Numbered from the stretch's first letter, positions 26,396 to 36,534 are shown. The stretch is DNA of 64,000 nucleotides from Scandinavium sp036271055 (GCF_036271055.1 NZ_DATBBJ010000019.1:5071-69070); one strand, 5' to 3'. Numbers and translations: made by a program. Notes: generated by a model not told the origin, from the sequence alone.

Positions 26396-27325
26396 ATGAC
26401 GCATTTACCCAAATTCTCCGTAGCCCTTCTCCATCCGCGTTACTGGTTAACCTGGCTGGGTGTGGGCGTACTGTGGCTGGTTGTTCAACTTCCCTATCCG
26501 CTGCTTTACCGTATTGGCACATCGCTTGGACGTCTTTCGTTTCGCCTGATGAAACGGCGCTCCCGAATCGCTTATCGTAACCTCGAACTTTGCTTTCCCA
26601 ATATGGATGAAAAAGTACGCCATGACTGGGTGCTCAAGAACTTCGAATCTGTCGGGATGGGGCTGATGGAAACCGGCATGGCCTGGTTCTGGTCGGACAA
26701 ACGCATGGCCCGCTGGAGCGTTGCAACCGGCGTTGAGCACATCCGTGCGCTGGAAGCCGAGAAGAAAGGTATTTTGCTGATCGGGATTCATTTCCTCACG
26801 CTTGAAATTGGCGCTCGCATGTTTGGTCTGCATGCATCTCCGGGGATTGGCGTTTACCGTCCCAATGACAACCCGGTTATCGATCTGGTGCAGACCTGGG
26901 GGCGTATGCGCTCCAATAAAGACATGCTTGACCGCAAAGACCTTAAAGGAATGATCCGCTCCCTGAAAAAGGGTGACGTGATTTGGTATGCGCCTGATCA
27001 TGACTACGGCCCGCAGGGGAGTGTGTTCGTGCCGCTGTTTGGCGTAGAAAAAGCGGCAACCACGTCCGGGACGTATACGCTCACGCGCATGTCGAAAGCG
27101 TGCATTGTGCCGTTTGTGCCGCGTCGTAAGCCGGATGGCAAAGGCTACGAGTTGATTATCCTTGAGCCTGAGTGCGCCCCGCCGCTGGATGATGCCGAAA
27201 CCACCGCCGCGTGGATGAACAAAGTCATTGAGCAGTGTATTTTGATGGCTCCCGAACAGTACATGTGGCTACATCGCCGCTTCAAAACACGTCCGGAAGG
27301 CATGCCTTCACGTTACGAGAATTAA
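26396..27325 (+). CDS. lpxL: Lipid A lauroyltransferase LpxL
   Basis: 309 residues (E. coli 306). One N-terminal membrane anchor (WLTWLGVGVLWLVVQLPYPL) precedes the acyltransferase domain with GIHFLTLE, the H-x4-E catalytic motif, and APDHDYGPQGS. It adds laurate to Kdo2-lipid IVA at the inner membrane. It is divergent from trhO. A GATAAT-like -10 element lies about 40 bases upstream of the start. Also called htrB. Confidence 0.95.
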   Translation: MTHLPKFSVALLHPRYWLTWLGVGVLWLVVQLPYPLLYRIGTSLGRLSFRLMKRRSRIAYRNLELCFPNMDEKVRHDWVLKNFESVGMGLMETGMAWFWSDKRMARWSVATGVEHIRALEAEKKGILLIGIHFLTLEIGARMFGLHASPGIGVYRPNDNPVIDLVQTWGRMRSNKDMLDRKDLKGMIRSLKKGDVIWYAPDHDYGPQGSVFVPLFGVEKAATTSGTYTLTRMSKACIVPFVPRRKPDGKGYELIILEPECAPPLDDAETTAAWMNKVIEQCILMAPEQYMWLHRRFKTRPEGMPSRYEN

Positions 27326-27334
27326 GCCTCAGCG

Positions 27335-27362
27335 CCCGGCGACGTTAACTTGCCGGGCCAAC
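27335..27362 (+). terminator. Hairpin after lpxL
   Basis: GCCCGGC and GCCGGGC form a 7-bp stem around GACGTTAACTT. No clear T run follows, so termination may be weak or factor-dependent. Confidence 0.55.
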
Positions 27363-27520
27363 AATCTTCCATCGCTCCTCTTTAGTCTTACTCCAACAAA
27401 CAAAGATATTTATGCGCTGAAAAACCGCGCGCATTGATTGCAGTCATGATTTAGCAGGCGCATAATTAGCCTGCTTATTACCTCATTTTCGAACAACCTT
27501 GCGTCCTTACGCGGAACCCT

Positions 27521-28777
27521 ATGCTCTCCTCAGATGCCCCCATAAACTGGAAACGGAATCTCACCATCGCCTGGATTGGCTGTTTTCTTACCGGCGCGGC
27601 TTTCAGCCTGGTCATGCCTTTCCTGCCGCTCTATGTCGAACAACTGGGCGTCACCGGACACAGCGCACTGAATATGTGGTCCGGCCTGGTGTTCAGTATT
27701 ACTTTTCTGTTTTCAGCGGTTGCTTCACCGTTCTGGGGTGGGCTTGCGGATCGCAAAGGCCGTAAAATCATGCTGCTGCGCTCTGCACTTGGCATGTCGA
27801 TTGTCATGGTGCTGATGGGTCTGGCGCAGAATATCTGGCAATTTCTCGTTCTGCGCGCGCTGCTGGGGTTACTCGGCGGTTTTGTACCGAATGCCAATGC
27901 GCTCATCGCCACGCAGATCCCCCGACATAAAAGCGGCTGGGCGCTGGGCACACTTTCTACAGGCGCGGTTAGCGGTGCATTGCTTGGCCCACTCGCGGGT
28001 GGTTTACTGGCGGATAGCTATGGCCTGCGACCAGTCTTTTTTATGACCGCCAGCGTATTGTTTTTATGTTTCCTGCTGACGTTTCTGTTGATTCGCGAAC
28101 AGTTTGAGCCGGTGCCCAAAAAGGAAATGCTGCACGCCAAAGACGTGATTTACTCGCTGAAAAGCCCCAAATTTGTGCTGTGTCTGTTCATTACCTCGAT
28201 GATTATTCAGGTGGCTACCGGCTCAATCGCCCCTATTTTGACCCTCTACGTACGTGAACTGGCGGGTAACGTCAGCAATATTGCGTTTATCAGCGGAATG
28301 ATTGCTTCTGTTCCGGGTGTGGCGGCACTGCTCAGCGCCCCACGCCTGGGTAAGCTAGGGGACCGCATTGGTTCAGAGAAAATCCTGATTGCGGCATTGA
28401 TTGTGTCGGTACTGTTGTTAATCCCGATGGCATTCGTTCAATCACCGTGGCAGCTCGGTGTGCTGCGTTTTTTACTCGGTGCAGCCGATGGCGCCTTGCT
28501 ACCCGCCGTACAAACGCTGTTGGTGTATAACTCAACCAACCAGATTGCCGGGCGCATCTTCAGCTATAACCAGTCGTTCCGCGATATCGGCAACGTCACC
28601 GGGCCGTTGATTGGCGCATCAGTTTCTGCAAGCTACGGCTTTCGCACGGTGTTTTTTGTCACGGCAGGCGTGGTGATGTTCAATGCCGTTTATACGGCGT
28701 TCAGTTTGCGGCGCACGCGTCAGGCTGCACTTCCCGTAATGGATAACCAAAATGAAGATCGTCCGGTGGTCAATTAA
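27521..28777 (+). CDS. mdtG: MFS multidrug efflux transporter MdtG
   Basis: 418 residues (E. coli 408). It has about 12 membrane segments, MFS motif A (GGLADRKGRKIM) and the antiporter motif LSTGAVSGALLGPLAGGLLA in segment 5. In E. coli it gives fosfomycin and deoxycholate resistance and is under SoxS/MarA control; I do not see a convincing marbox. The 5' gap has an inverted repeat AGCAGGC / GCCTGCT near 27451-27473. Confidence 0.95.
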   Translation: MLSSDAPINWKRNLTIAWIGCFLTGAAFSLVMPFLPLYVEQLGVTGHSALNMWSGLVFSITFLFSAVASPFWGGLADRKGRKIMLLRSALGMSIVMVLMGLAQNIWQFLVLRALLGLLGGFVPNANALIATQIPRHKSGWALGTLSTGAVSGALLGPLAGGLLADSYGLRPVFFMTASVLFLCFLLTFLLIREQFEPVPKKEMLHAKDVIYSLKSPKFVLCLFITSMIIQVATGSIAPILTLYVRELAGNVSNIAFISGMIASVPGVAALLSAPRLGKLGDRIGSEKILIAALIVSVLLLIPMAFVQSPWQLGVLRFLLGAADGALLPAVQTLLVYNSTNQIAGRIFSYNQSFRDIGNVTGPLIGASVSASYGFRTVFFVTAGVVMFNAVYTAFSLRRTRQAALPVMDNQNEDRPVVN

Positions 28778-28871
28778 TCCATCTGAATGATTTTTTGGTC
28801 ATCGTGTTTGCTAAAGCCAAACTTCGTCTATTCTTTTCCTGAAAACCACGTCAAACCGCAGGGAGAATGAG

Positions 28872-29246
28872 ATGACCATGTACGCAACACTCGACGAAGC
28901 TATTGATGCGGCACGCGAAGAATTTATCGCCAGCAATCCCACTATCGAGACTGATGAGCTGAATGTTCAGCAACTCAATCTACAGAAATATATTCTGCAG
29001 GACGGGGATATTATGTGGCAGGCGGAGTTTCTGGCTAATGAAGGGGACGATGGTGAATGTCTGCCGATGGTCAGCGGAGAAGGTGCGCAGAGCGTCTTTG
29101 ACGGGGATTTTGACGAAATTGAACTGGTGCAGGAGTGGATTGAAGAAAATACGCTCCACGAATGGGATGAAGGTGAATTTCAGCTCGAACCGCCGCTGGA
29201 TACCGAAGAGGGGCAAACGGCTGCCGACGAGTGGGATGAGCGCTGA
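28872..29246 (+). CDS. msyB: Acidic protein MsyB
   Basis: 124 residues, as in E. coli. It is very acidic, with many Asp/Glu and the end LEPPLDTEEGQTAADEWDER. It was found in E. coli as a multicopy suppressor of secY and secA defects; its normal role is unclear. GGGAGA lies before the ATG. Its TGA directly abuts the stop codon of convergent yceK. Confidence 0.95.
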   Translation: MTMYATLDEAIDAAREEFIASNPTIETDELNVQQLNLQKYILQDGDIMWQAEFLANEGDDGECLPMVSGEGAQSVFDGDFDEIELVQEWIEENTLHEWDEGEFQLEPPLDTEEGQTAADEWDER

Positions 29247-29489
29247 TTACTCGTACGGGCCGTGATGGGCGTCGATGGGCAACAGCAGAGTGTCGAACAC
29301 CAGTGAGAATGGCAGATCGAGAATGGTGATATAGCGCCAGGCAGAATCTTTCACATCCCACTGCACGCCGGGGTAATACTGATTACCATGTCCCTGCCCC
29401 GGAATGGTTCGGCTGATGATACTGCCGCAGCCGCTGAGCATCAGCGTCATCAGACAGACCCCACTCGCTTTCAGCACATACCTTTTCAT
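29247..29489 (-). CDS. yceK: DUF1375 lipoprotein YceK
   Basis: 80 residues from MKRYVLKASGVCLMTLMLSG, with GAGGTG before the ATG. The lipobox LSGC at residues 18-21 predicts a lipid-anchored envelope protein. The motif PGVQWDVKDSAWRYI and the end LPIDAHHGPYE fit the YceK family (E. coli 75 residues). Function unknown. It lies downstream of opgH in reverse orientation to msyB. Confidence 0.92.
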   Translation of the reverse strand: MKRYVLKASGVCLMTLMLSGCGSIISRTIPGQGHGNQYYPGVQWDVKDSAWRYITILDLPFSLVFDTLLLPIDAHHGPYE

Positions 29490-29503
29490 CAACACCTCAT
29501 GAT

Positions 29504-29540
29504 AAAAAAATACCGGCCACATTAACTGACCGGTATTTTA
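29504..29540. terminator. Bidirectional terminator between opgH and yceK
   Basis: AAATACCGG / CCGGTATTT-type arms around CCACATTAACTGA, with an A run on the left and a T run on the right. For leftward opgGH transcription the T run is at 29504-29510. Confidence 0.85.
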
Positions 29541-29564
29541 TTTTTAGCTTTCGTCTTGCCGCAA

Positions 29565-32093
29565 TTACTTCGCTTTCAGCGCCTGAGGATTCAAGGCGAT
29601 CGCCGAGTAATGGCTGACCCACGATGAATATCTTTCTGGCTGTGACCAGACACGATAGTGCATGCGCGCCATAGTGACCGGGTCGCTCAGTAGTACCAGA
29701 CGACGGTCGCGATTGAGTTTGTCCGGCGTTTCATTGAGCGCTTGCTCAACGTGACGGTCACGGGCAATCTCCAGCACTTTACTGTCGCGGTGACGCGCAG
29801 TCGCCATTGCTGTAGCCAGAGCATTAAACGACGGGTTAAATACCGCGTGCATAAAGCCATCGTCCAGCGAGCGCGTACGGTTCAGCTCAACGTACTTGTC
29901 GGTGTCTTGCAGAACCTGCGGCGGGGAATACTCTTCCGGAATGAGGAACAGTTTCCAGCGCTTAGTACGCAGACCGATAGTCGCACGGCTGGAAATCACC
30001 GACACGATAGGCGACAGGATCAGCGAGAAGACAATCGGTGCCAGCCAGAACAGGAAGCGCAGATCAAGCCATGCCATTCCTGCAGCCCATACCAGACCAA
30101 GCAGCAACTGCGAACCGTGACGCATGAAGGCTTCGCCCCAAGGGGTTGAATCATCATCACGCTGCGGCGAATTCCAGACCACTTCCCAACCGAGGAACGC
30201 GCTGACCACGAACACCGTGTGGAACAGCATACGAACCGGTGCCAGCAGCACAGAGAACAGCACTTCCAGCAGCAGAGAGAGCGTTACGCGGCAGAAACCG
30301 CCAAACTCTTTCGAGCCTTTACACCAGATAAGAATGATGCTGAGCAATTTCGGCAGGAACAGCAGAACCATGGTCGAGGCGAACAGCGCAATAGCCAGCT
30401 CCGGACGCCACTGCGGCCACACCGGGAACAGTTGGCGCGGCTGCAGGAAGTACTGCGGCTCGGTGAGCGCATGAACCACCTGCAACGCAGTCGACAAGGC
30501 CAGGAACATAAACCAGAGCGGTGCTGAGAGATAAGACATTACGCCCGTCAGGAACACCGCACGGTGAACCGGGTGCATGCCTTTCACCAGGAACAGGCGG
30601 AAGTTCATCAGGTTACCGTGACACCAACGACGGTCACGTTTCAGTTCATCCAGCAGGTTCGGTGGCAGTTCTTCATAAGAACCCGGCAAATCATACGCAA
30701 TCCACACGCCCCATCCGGCACGACGCATCAGCGCGGCTTCCACAAAGTCGTGAGAAAGGATGGAACCGGCAAATGAACCTTCACCCGGCAGCGGTGCAAG
30801 CGCACAGTGCTCAATGAACGGTTTCACGCGGATAATGGCGTTGTGACCCCAATAGTGGGATTCACCTAACTGCCAGAAGTGCAGACCAGCGGTAAACAGC
30901 GGGCCATAAACGCGGGTCGCAAACTGCTGACAGCGTGCATACAGCGTGTCCATACCGGATGCTTTCGGAGACGACTGAATGATCCCGGCGTTTGGATTGG
31001 CTTCCATCAGACGTACCAGACCGCACAGGCAGTCACCGGTCATCACGGAGTCCGCGTCCAGCACGACCATGTAGCTGTACTGATTCCCCCAACGACGGCA
31101 GAAGTCATCGATGTTGCCGCTTTTACGCTTCACACGACGACGGCGACGACGGTAGAAAATCTGTCCTTCGCCTTGCACTTCGGCAATCAGTTCCATCCAC
31201 GCTTTTTGCTCGCGCATGCAGATGTCTGGATCGTAGCTATCACTGAGAATGTAAACGTCAAAGTGCTTATGGTTGCCGGTCGCTTTCACCGACTCCCATG
31301 TCGCACGCAGGCCCGCGAATACGCGGTCAACGTCTTCATTACAGATAGGCATGATGAGCGCAGTGCGATGTTCCGGGTTCAGCGCTTCGTCACCGACGGT
31401 AGACGCGGAAATACTGTACTTATCACGCCCCATCAGCAACTGGAGGAAGCCCATCAGCGCGGTCCAGAAACCGGCGGACACCCAACAGAACAGAATGGCG
31501 AACAGAATGAGGATGCCCGTTTGCAGCATATACGGCAGCAGCTGCATAAAGGAAACCCACAGATCCTGACCACGCATATCCAGCGGGTTAACCAGCGCCC
31601 AGCCCTGATACGGGAGAATGGTTTTCATGTACCAGGTGGCCACGACGGTTTGCGCCAGCGTCAATAACAACAGGATGTAACGACGAATAGTCCCGACGGT
31701 ACGCCATTTGTCTTCACGCTCGCGCTCTTCCTGGGTCAGACGCGATAAATAACGCGGCTGAACCTCGCGGCCCAACATTCTGTCCCAGAAGCGCCCAATC
31801 GGGTTGGTACGCCACGGGTCCGGGAACATAGAAGAACGCGTCGCTTTTGGCATAGCCTCAAGCTGAGTACGCCCTTCATCGTCTTTGATCAACTGCCCTT
31901 CCGCCAGGGAATCCGGCCACGCCTGCTCCAGACGCGCTTTTACCGAGCCGAGCGGTGAATCATCTTCACGCGCAATCGGGGTCTGTTCAGTATCCAGCGC
32001 CTGATGCAGAGCACGAAAATCAGTGGTCGGCAATGCCGCTTTCTCAGCATCTGAGAGCGGCATTGCATCGATATAGTCGTTTATCTTATTCAT
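29565..32093 (-). CDS. opgH: Osmoregulated periplasmic glucan glucosyltransferase OpgH (MdoH)
   Basis: 842 residues (E. coli 847). It is an inner-membrane glucosyltransferase making the beta-1,2 glucan backbone from UDP-glucose. The cytoplasmic GT2 domain has MVVLDADSVMTGDCL (Asp-x-Asp), LSHDFVEAALMRRAG (catalytic Asp) and KRDRRWCHGNLM (R-x-x-R-W). Several membrane segments lie on both sides. In E. coli its N-terminal part also slows FtsZ assembly when glucose is plentiful. The start overlaps the end of opgG by 8 bases. Confidence 0.97.
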   Translation of the reverse strand: MNKINDYIDAMPLSDAEKAALPTTDFRALHQALDTEQTPIAREDDSPLGSVKARLEQAWPDSLAEGQLIKDDEGRTQLEAMPKATRSSMFPDPWRTNPIGRFWDRMLGREVQPRYLSRLTQEEREREDKWRTVGTIRRYILLLLTLAQTVVATWYMKTILPYQGWALVNPLDMRGQDLWVSFMQLLPYMLQTGILILFAILFCWVSAGFWTALMGFLQLLMGRDKYSISASTVGDEALNPEHRTALIMPICNEDVDRVFAGLRATWESVKATGNHKHFDVYILSDSYDPDICMREQKAWMELIAEVQGEGQIFYRRRRRRVKRKSGNIDDFCRRWGNQYSYMVVLDADSVMTGDCLCGLVRLMEANPNAGIIQSSPKASGMDTLYARCQQFATRVYGPLFTAGLHFWQLGESHYWGHNAIIRVKPFIEHCALAPLPGEGSFAGSILSHDFVEAALMRRAGWGVWIAYDLPGSYEELPPNLLDELKRDRRWCHGNLMNFRLFLVKGMHPVHRAVFLTGVMSYLSAPLWFMFLALSTALQVVHALTEPQYFLQPRQLFPVWPQWRPELAIALFASTMVLLFLPKLLSIILIWCKGSKEFGGFCRVTLSLLLEVLFSVLLAPVRMLFHTVFVVSAFLGWEVVWNSPQRDDDSTPWGEAFMRHGSQLLLGLVWAAGMAWLDLRFLFWLAPIVFSLILSPIVSVISSRATIGLRTKRWKLFLIPEEYSPPQVLQDTDKYVELNRTRSLDDGFMHAVFNPSFNALATAMATARHRDSKVLEIARDRHVEQALNETPDKLNRDRRLVLLSDPVTMARMHYRVWSQPERYSSWVSHYSAIALNPQALKAK

Positions 32094-33639
32094 TGGCAGG
32101 TAGCTGATAGCTCCAGGTTTCGCTCAGCGTCTGATCGCCATTGACCAGGGCCGCACGCATGTCGGTCGTTTTCTTCACATCTTTGACTTTCACACGCATC
32201 GTCAGACGCCAGCCTTTGGTTACCGGGTTGTAGCGAACATTGCTGTCCACGATTTCCCCGTTGTCACCAATACTGGTTTGGGCGGTAACTGGCGTATCTT
32301 GCGGCATTTTTTTCATGTCCGCGCCAGTAAAGTCGACGACGAACGCCGTAGTACCATCCGGTTGACGGATAAGATTGGACTGTTTCACATCGCCGGTTGA
32401 ACGACGAGTCTGCATCACATACGCGCTGTCCGGTGCATGCAGTTTGTCTTCGTCACGGCTAAAGGTGATGGTGTATTTGAAGTTCATCTCTTTACCGGCA
32501 TCCGGTAACTGATCCGGCGTCCAGTAAGCAACGATGTTATCGTTGGTTTCGTCGTTAGTTGGAATTTCTACCAGCTCGACTTTACCTTTACCCCAATCCC
32601 CTTTCGGCGTGATCCACGCACTTGGGCGCTGGTCGTAACGATCGTCCAGATCTTCAAAGCGAGAGAACTGACGGCCACGCTGCAGCAGACCGAAGCCCTC
32701 TGGGTTTTCCGTCGCGTAGCTGCTCACAGCCAGATGTTTCGGGTTGTTCAGCGGACGCCAGATCCACTCACCGTTACCCGCCAGAATCGACAGACCATTA
32801 GAGTCGTGCAGTTCAGGACGGAAGTTGGTGGTCGGTGATGGCTGATTCGGCCCGAACAGGAACATGCTGGTCAGCGGTGCAACGCCCAGTTTGCCCACTT
32901 TGTCGCGCAGGTAAACTTTAGACTGCACATCAACCACGGTGTCACGGCCTGGCATCACCACAAAGCGATACGCACCCGTCGCACGTGGGGAATCCAGCAA
33001 CGCATAAATAGTCAGACGTTTATCGGTCGCTTTTGGACGTTCAATCCAGTACTCACGAAAACGCGGGAACTCTTCGCCAGATGGCAAAGCGGTATCGATA
33101 GCAAGGCCGCGCGCAGACAGGCCGTAAGTCTGGCCCTGACCGAGAACACGGAAATAGCTGGCTCCGAGCATGCTGACAATTTCGTCGTTTTTATCTTTGC
33201 TGTTGATCGGATACAGCACTTTAAAGCCTGCAAAGCCCAGATCCTTGACGGTGTCTTTATCGTGCTGGACATTACCAAAATTGAAGTAATCCGGGCTGTA
33301 TTTGATTTTCTTAACCGAGGTGGCAGTCACTTCATTAATGGCGACCGGCGTATCGAAATACATCCCCTGATGGTAGAACTCGAGCTTAAATGGCGTCTTG
33401 ACCTTACTCCAGTAAGCTTTGTCGTGGTTGAACTGAATTTGCTGATAATCCGCGTATTTCATGTCGCGGAAAACGGAGGGCAGATTACTTTTTGGCGCCT
33501 CGTAGCCCTTTCCAGCGAGAGATTTCGCTTCCTTCGCTACATCATCAATACTGAACGCCCATGCAGATGAAGTACACAGGGACAACGTAATGGCTGCGCC
33601 TATCCAACGCAATTTCATCATCTGTGGTTTATTTTTCAT
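32086..33639 (-). CDS. opgG: Periplasmic glucan biosynthesis protein OpgG (MdoG)
   Basis: 517 residues from MKNKPQMMKLRWIG; a start at MMKLRW (33621) gives 511, the E. coli annotation. Neither has a strong ribosome site. A Sec signal peptide ends at CTSSAWA, followed by FSIDDVAKEAKSLAGKGYEA. The mature protein is a periplasmic beta-sandwich needed for branching and release of osmoregulated glucans. It is the first gene of the opgGH operon and is divergent from opgC. Confidence 0.96.
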   Translation of the reverse strand: MKNKPQMMKLRWIGAAITLSLCTSSAWAFSIDDVAKEAKSLAGKGYEAPKSNLPSVFRDMKYADYQQIQFNHDKAYWSKVKTPFKLEFYHQGMYFDTPVAINEVTATSVKKIKYSPDYFNFGNVQHDKDTVKDLGFAGFKVLYPINSKDKNDEIVSMLGASYFRVLGQGQTYGLSARGLAIDTALPSGEEFPRFREYWIERPKATDKRLTIYALLDSPRATGAYRFVVMPGRDTVVDVQSKVYLRDKVGKLGVAPLTSMFLFGPNQPSPTTNFRPELHDSNGLSILAGNGEWIWRPLNNPKHLAVSSYATENPEGFGLLQRGRQFSRFEDLDDRYDQRPSAWITPKGDWGKGKVELVEIPTNDETNDNIVAYWTPDQLPDAGKEMNFKYTITFSRDEDKLHAPDSAYVMQTRRSTGDVKQSNLIRQPDGTTAFVVDFTGADMKKMPQDTPVTAQTSIGDNGEIVDSNVRYNPVTKGWRLTMRVKVKDVKKTTDMRAALVNGDQTLSETWSYQLPANE

Positions 33640-33890
33640 AATTAGTAAGCACTTCCCCCTTTGTGTGCTTAAATCGATCCGATCCATTTTAATGGAAACT
33701 CAAGCAATCCGACAACATAATCCCCATTTTGTTCGGCTCAACGGCCTATGGGTTAATCAACACACCGTACCGGTCTGCACTTTGCGTGCTACTCCTAAAG
33801 ACAGGTTCCCGGACTTCGTGTAGGGTTGCTCGAATTTAACGTTTATCGCACAGGGCGATAAGACGATTAGTCTGAGAATTCATTGATTTT

Positions 33891-35048
33891 ATGAATAATG
33901 TACCTACACAACGCGAATACTTTCTCGACTCCATCCGCGCCTGGCTGATGCTGTTAGGGATCCCTTTCCATATTTCGCTGATTTATTCCAGCCATAGCTG
34001 GCATGTGAACAGCGCGGAGCCTTCGTGGTGGCTGACGCTGTTTAACGATTTCGTCCACTCCTTCCGGATGCAGGTGTTCTTCGTTATTTCCGGCTATTTT
34101 TCGTACATGCTGTTTTTGCGCTATCCCATGAAAAAGTGGTGGACGGTACGCGTGGAACGCGTCGGCATTCCGATGCTGACAGCCATTCCGCTGCTTACGC
34201 TACCACAATTCCTGATGCTTCAACATGTTGAAGGCAAAACAGAAACGTGGCACACGCTGACGGTCTACCAAAAATACAACACGCTGGCATGGGAACTGGT
34301 CTCACACCTGTGGTTCTTGTTGGTACTTGTTGTGCTGACCACCCTTGGCCTGGCGCTGTTCCATTGGCTCAAAAAACGCCAGCAGGCCTCGATTGTCGCG
34401 TTCTTCGATAATGTCACGATGAGCCAACTGACCGGCGTGTTCTTAGCCCTTGGCGTGTTATACGCGATTATCCGCCGGACGCTATTTATTGTTTACCCAC
34501 CGATACTCAGCGATGGCCTTTTCAACTTTGTGGTGATGCAAACCCTGTTTTATCTGCCGTTCTTCGTGCTCGGCGCGCAGGCGTTTATTAATCCACAGCT
34601 CAAGAATCTGTTCACCACTCCTTCACCGTGGTGCATGGCGGGTGCAGTGCTTGGCTTTGCGGCCTATCTCCTGAACCAACATTTCGGCTCAGGCGACGCC
34701 TGGATGTACGAAACAGAATATGTGATTACGATGGTGCTGGGACTGTGGATGGTCAATGTGGTGTTTGCGTTCGGTCATCGGATGCTGAACTTCAAATCCA
34801 GCCGCGTGACCTATTTCGTTAACGCTTCGCTGTTTATCTATCTGGTGCATCATCCGTTGACGCTGTTATACGGCGCGTGGATTGCCCCGGTTATCCATTC
34901 GAATCTGCTAGGGTTTGTCACCGGTCTGGTGTTCGTGGTAGGGATTGCCATCATCCTTTATGAACTGCATTTGCGCGTGCCGTTGCTGCGCTTCCTGTTC
35001 TCCGGCAAACCGCAGACGCCACAGAGCAAACCTCAGCCTACTGCGTAA
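33891..35048 (+). CDS. opgC: Glucan succinyltransferase OpgC (MdoC)
   Basis: 385 residues (E. coli 385). It is an acyltransferase-3 family membrane protein with about 10 segments. It begins REYFLDSIRAWLMLLGIPFH, typical of the family. It adds succinyl groups to osmoregulated glucans at the inner membrane. It is divergent from opgGH, across a 251-base gap. Confidence 0.96.
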   Translation: MNNVPTQREYFLDSIRAWLMLLGIPFHISLIYSSHSWHVNSAEPSWWLTLFNDFVHSFRMQVFFVISGYFSYMLFLRYPMKKWWTVRVERVGIPMLTAIPLLTLPQFLMLQHVEGKTETWHTLTVYQKYNTLAWELVSHLWFLLVLVVLTTLGLALFHWLKKRQQASIVAFFDNVTMSQLTGVFLALGVLYAIIRRTLFIVYPPILSDGLFNFVVMQTLFYLPFFVLGAQAFINPQLKNLFTTPSPWCMAGAVLGFAAYLLNQHFGSGDAWMYETEYVITMVLGLWMVNVVFAFGHRMLNFKSSRVTYFVNASLFIYLVHHPLTLLYGAWIAPVIHSNLLGFVTGLVFVVGIAIILYELHLRVPLLRFLFSGKPQTPQSKPQPTA

Positions 35049-35056
35049 TGTCTCGC

Positions 35057-35086
35057 CTACCGGGTTGCGTCATGCAGCCCGGTTAC
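35057..35086. terminator. Hairpin between convergent opgC and clsC
   Basis: ACCGGGTTGC and GCAGCCCGGT form a stem around GTCAT; it extends into the clsC stop region. T runs are short. Confidence 0.6.
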
Positions 35087-36534
35087 AGTAACCACTCCAC
35101 CGGTAATACATACGCCACCAGCACTAACATCCGCTGCCAGAACGTCGCCATCGGCTCCCTGCGTAACTCTTGCTCGCCCCCTTCTTCCCGATCGACCCAG
35201 TGAATTTTCCCCCAACGGGTTAGCTTCAATTGCCACGCCGCATCCCGTTGGCTGCGCAGGAAGCGGTGGTGGATCCGTTGGGCCAGGCTTTCACTGTCAA
35301 TGACCAGCCCCATTTCGGTGTTCAGCAATGCCGAACGCGGATCAAAATTAAACGAGCCGATAAACACCTTTTTGCCATCAATGCTGAACGTTTTGGCGTG
35401 CAAACTGGACCCCGAGTTCCCGGTCAGGCCGCGGTCACGCAGCCCTGGCCGTGGATGATTCGTGGGTTTCAGCTCGTACAGTTCGACACCATGACGCAGT
35501 AATTTTTTACGCCACCGCGCATAACCCGCGTGGACGACCGCCACATCGTTTGCCGCCAGCGAATTGGTCAGGATCGCTACTTTTACGCCTTTGCGTACCA
35601 GCCGCAGTATCTGCGCCACGCCCGCACGGCCTGGCACAAAATAGGAAGAGATGATATCAATGTGCGATTCCGGCGTACCCATTACGCTGCGCAAACGCTC
35701 CGGCAGCAGCGTCCTTGGGGCGGCTTTGCCCTCGCCTTTGCGCGGATCGTCACTCAACATTTTGGTATTAGCCCAAATGAAGGGTAAATTCCCTTGCGCC
35801 ATCCGTTGAGCAACCTCGGTTTCCGCCAGTTTTTCAAGATAACGCTCAGCGGCGATTTGCTGCTGCTCCGTGAAATTAAGCACAGACCGCGTATCAATAG
35901 ACGGGTCTTCCGATGACAAAACATGTTTTAGCGTCGATACCGATTCACACTGCCAGTAACGCTCAAAATCTTGCTCAACGTCTTTAACCACCGCCCCAAC
36001 CGCCAGCACATCAAGGTCCGTGAACAACGGCTCTTCACCGATACCAAAATAGGCATCGCCTACGTTACGTCCACCAATGATGGTCGCTTCGCAGTCAGCG
36101 CTGAAACTTTTATTGTGCATCCGCCGATTGAGGCGCGCGAAGTCAGTGAGATACCCCAACATGCGAAGGGTTCGAAAGGAGAAAGGATTAAACAGCCGCA
36201 CGGCTATATTCGGGTGAGCATCCAGTTTTTGAAGCGTTTCATCCAGACCGCTGGTGTTGTTGTCATCCAGCAATAACCGCACCTTCACGCCTCGTTCTGC
36301 GGCATCCAAAAGTGCCTGAAACAGCAATTGTCCGGAGACATCGTCTTCCCAAATATAGTACTGTACATCCAGCGTGCGTTGTGCAAGCTGCGCCAAATGA
36401 TAACGAGCGGCAAACGCTTCAAGACTGTCTTCCAGCGTATGGATCCCACAGGCTGTCGAAGACCCGCCCTCCTGGGAAGCCAGCGCCTGGCGCAGGCGAG
36501 AATCAGTTTCCCTGCTGGCTCTGTAATCGTGCAT
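35083..36534 (-). CDS. clsC: Cardiolipin synthase C
   Basis: 483 residues if started at MHDYRASRET; the true start is uncertain because no candidate has a good ribosome site. It is a phospholipase-D family enzyme with two complete HKD motifs: HNKSFSAD, around residue 140, and HAKTFSID, around residue 370. E. coli ClsC uses phosphatidylethanolamine and phosphatidylglycerol to make cardiolipin with the help of YmdB. The start overlaps the ymdB end by about 32 bases, so the two genes are probably coupled. Confidence 0.94.
   Translation of the reverse strand: MHDYRASRETDSRLRQALASQEGGSSTACGIHTLEDSLEAFAARYHLAQLAQRTLDVQYYIWEDDVSGQLLFQALLDAAERGVKVRLLLDDNNTSGLDETLQKLDAHPNIAVRLFNPFSFRTLRMLGYLTDFARLNRRMHNKSFSADCEATIIGGRNVGDAYFGIGEEPLFTDLDVLAVGAVVKDVEQDFERYWQCESVSTLKHVLSSEDPSIDTRSVLNFTEQQQIAAERYLEKLAETEVAQRMAQGNLPFIWANTKMLSDDPRKGEGKAAPRTLLPERLRSVMGTPESHIDIISSYFVPGRAGVAQILRLVRKGVKVAILTNSLAANDVAVVHAGYARWRKKLLRHGVELYELKPTNHPRPGLRDRGLTGNSGSSLHAKTFSIDGKKVFIGSFNFDPRSALLNTEMGLVIDSESLAQRIHHRFLRSQRDAAWQLKLTRWGKIHWVDREEGGEQELRREPMATFWQRMLVLVAYVLPVEWLL

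Noticed and set aside
30879..31667. A 262-residue + strand frame opposite opgH
   Set aside because: It lies wholly inside a well-conserved gene on the other strand and its composition (many His, Arg, Gln) is that of a reversed frame.
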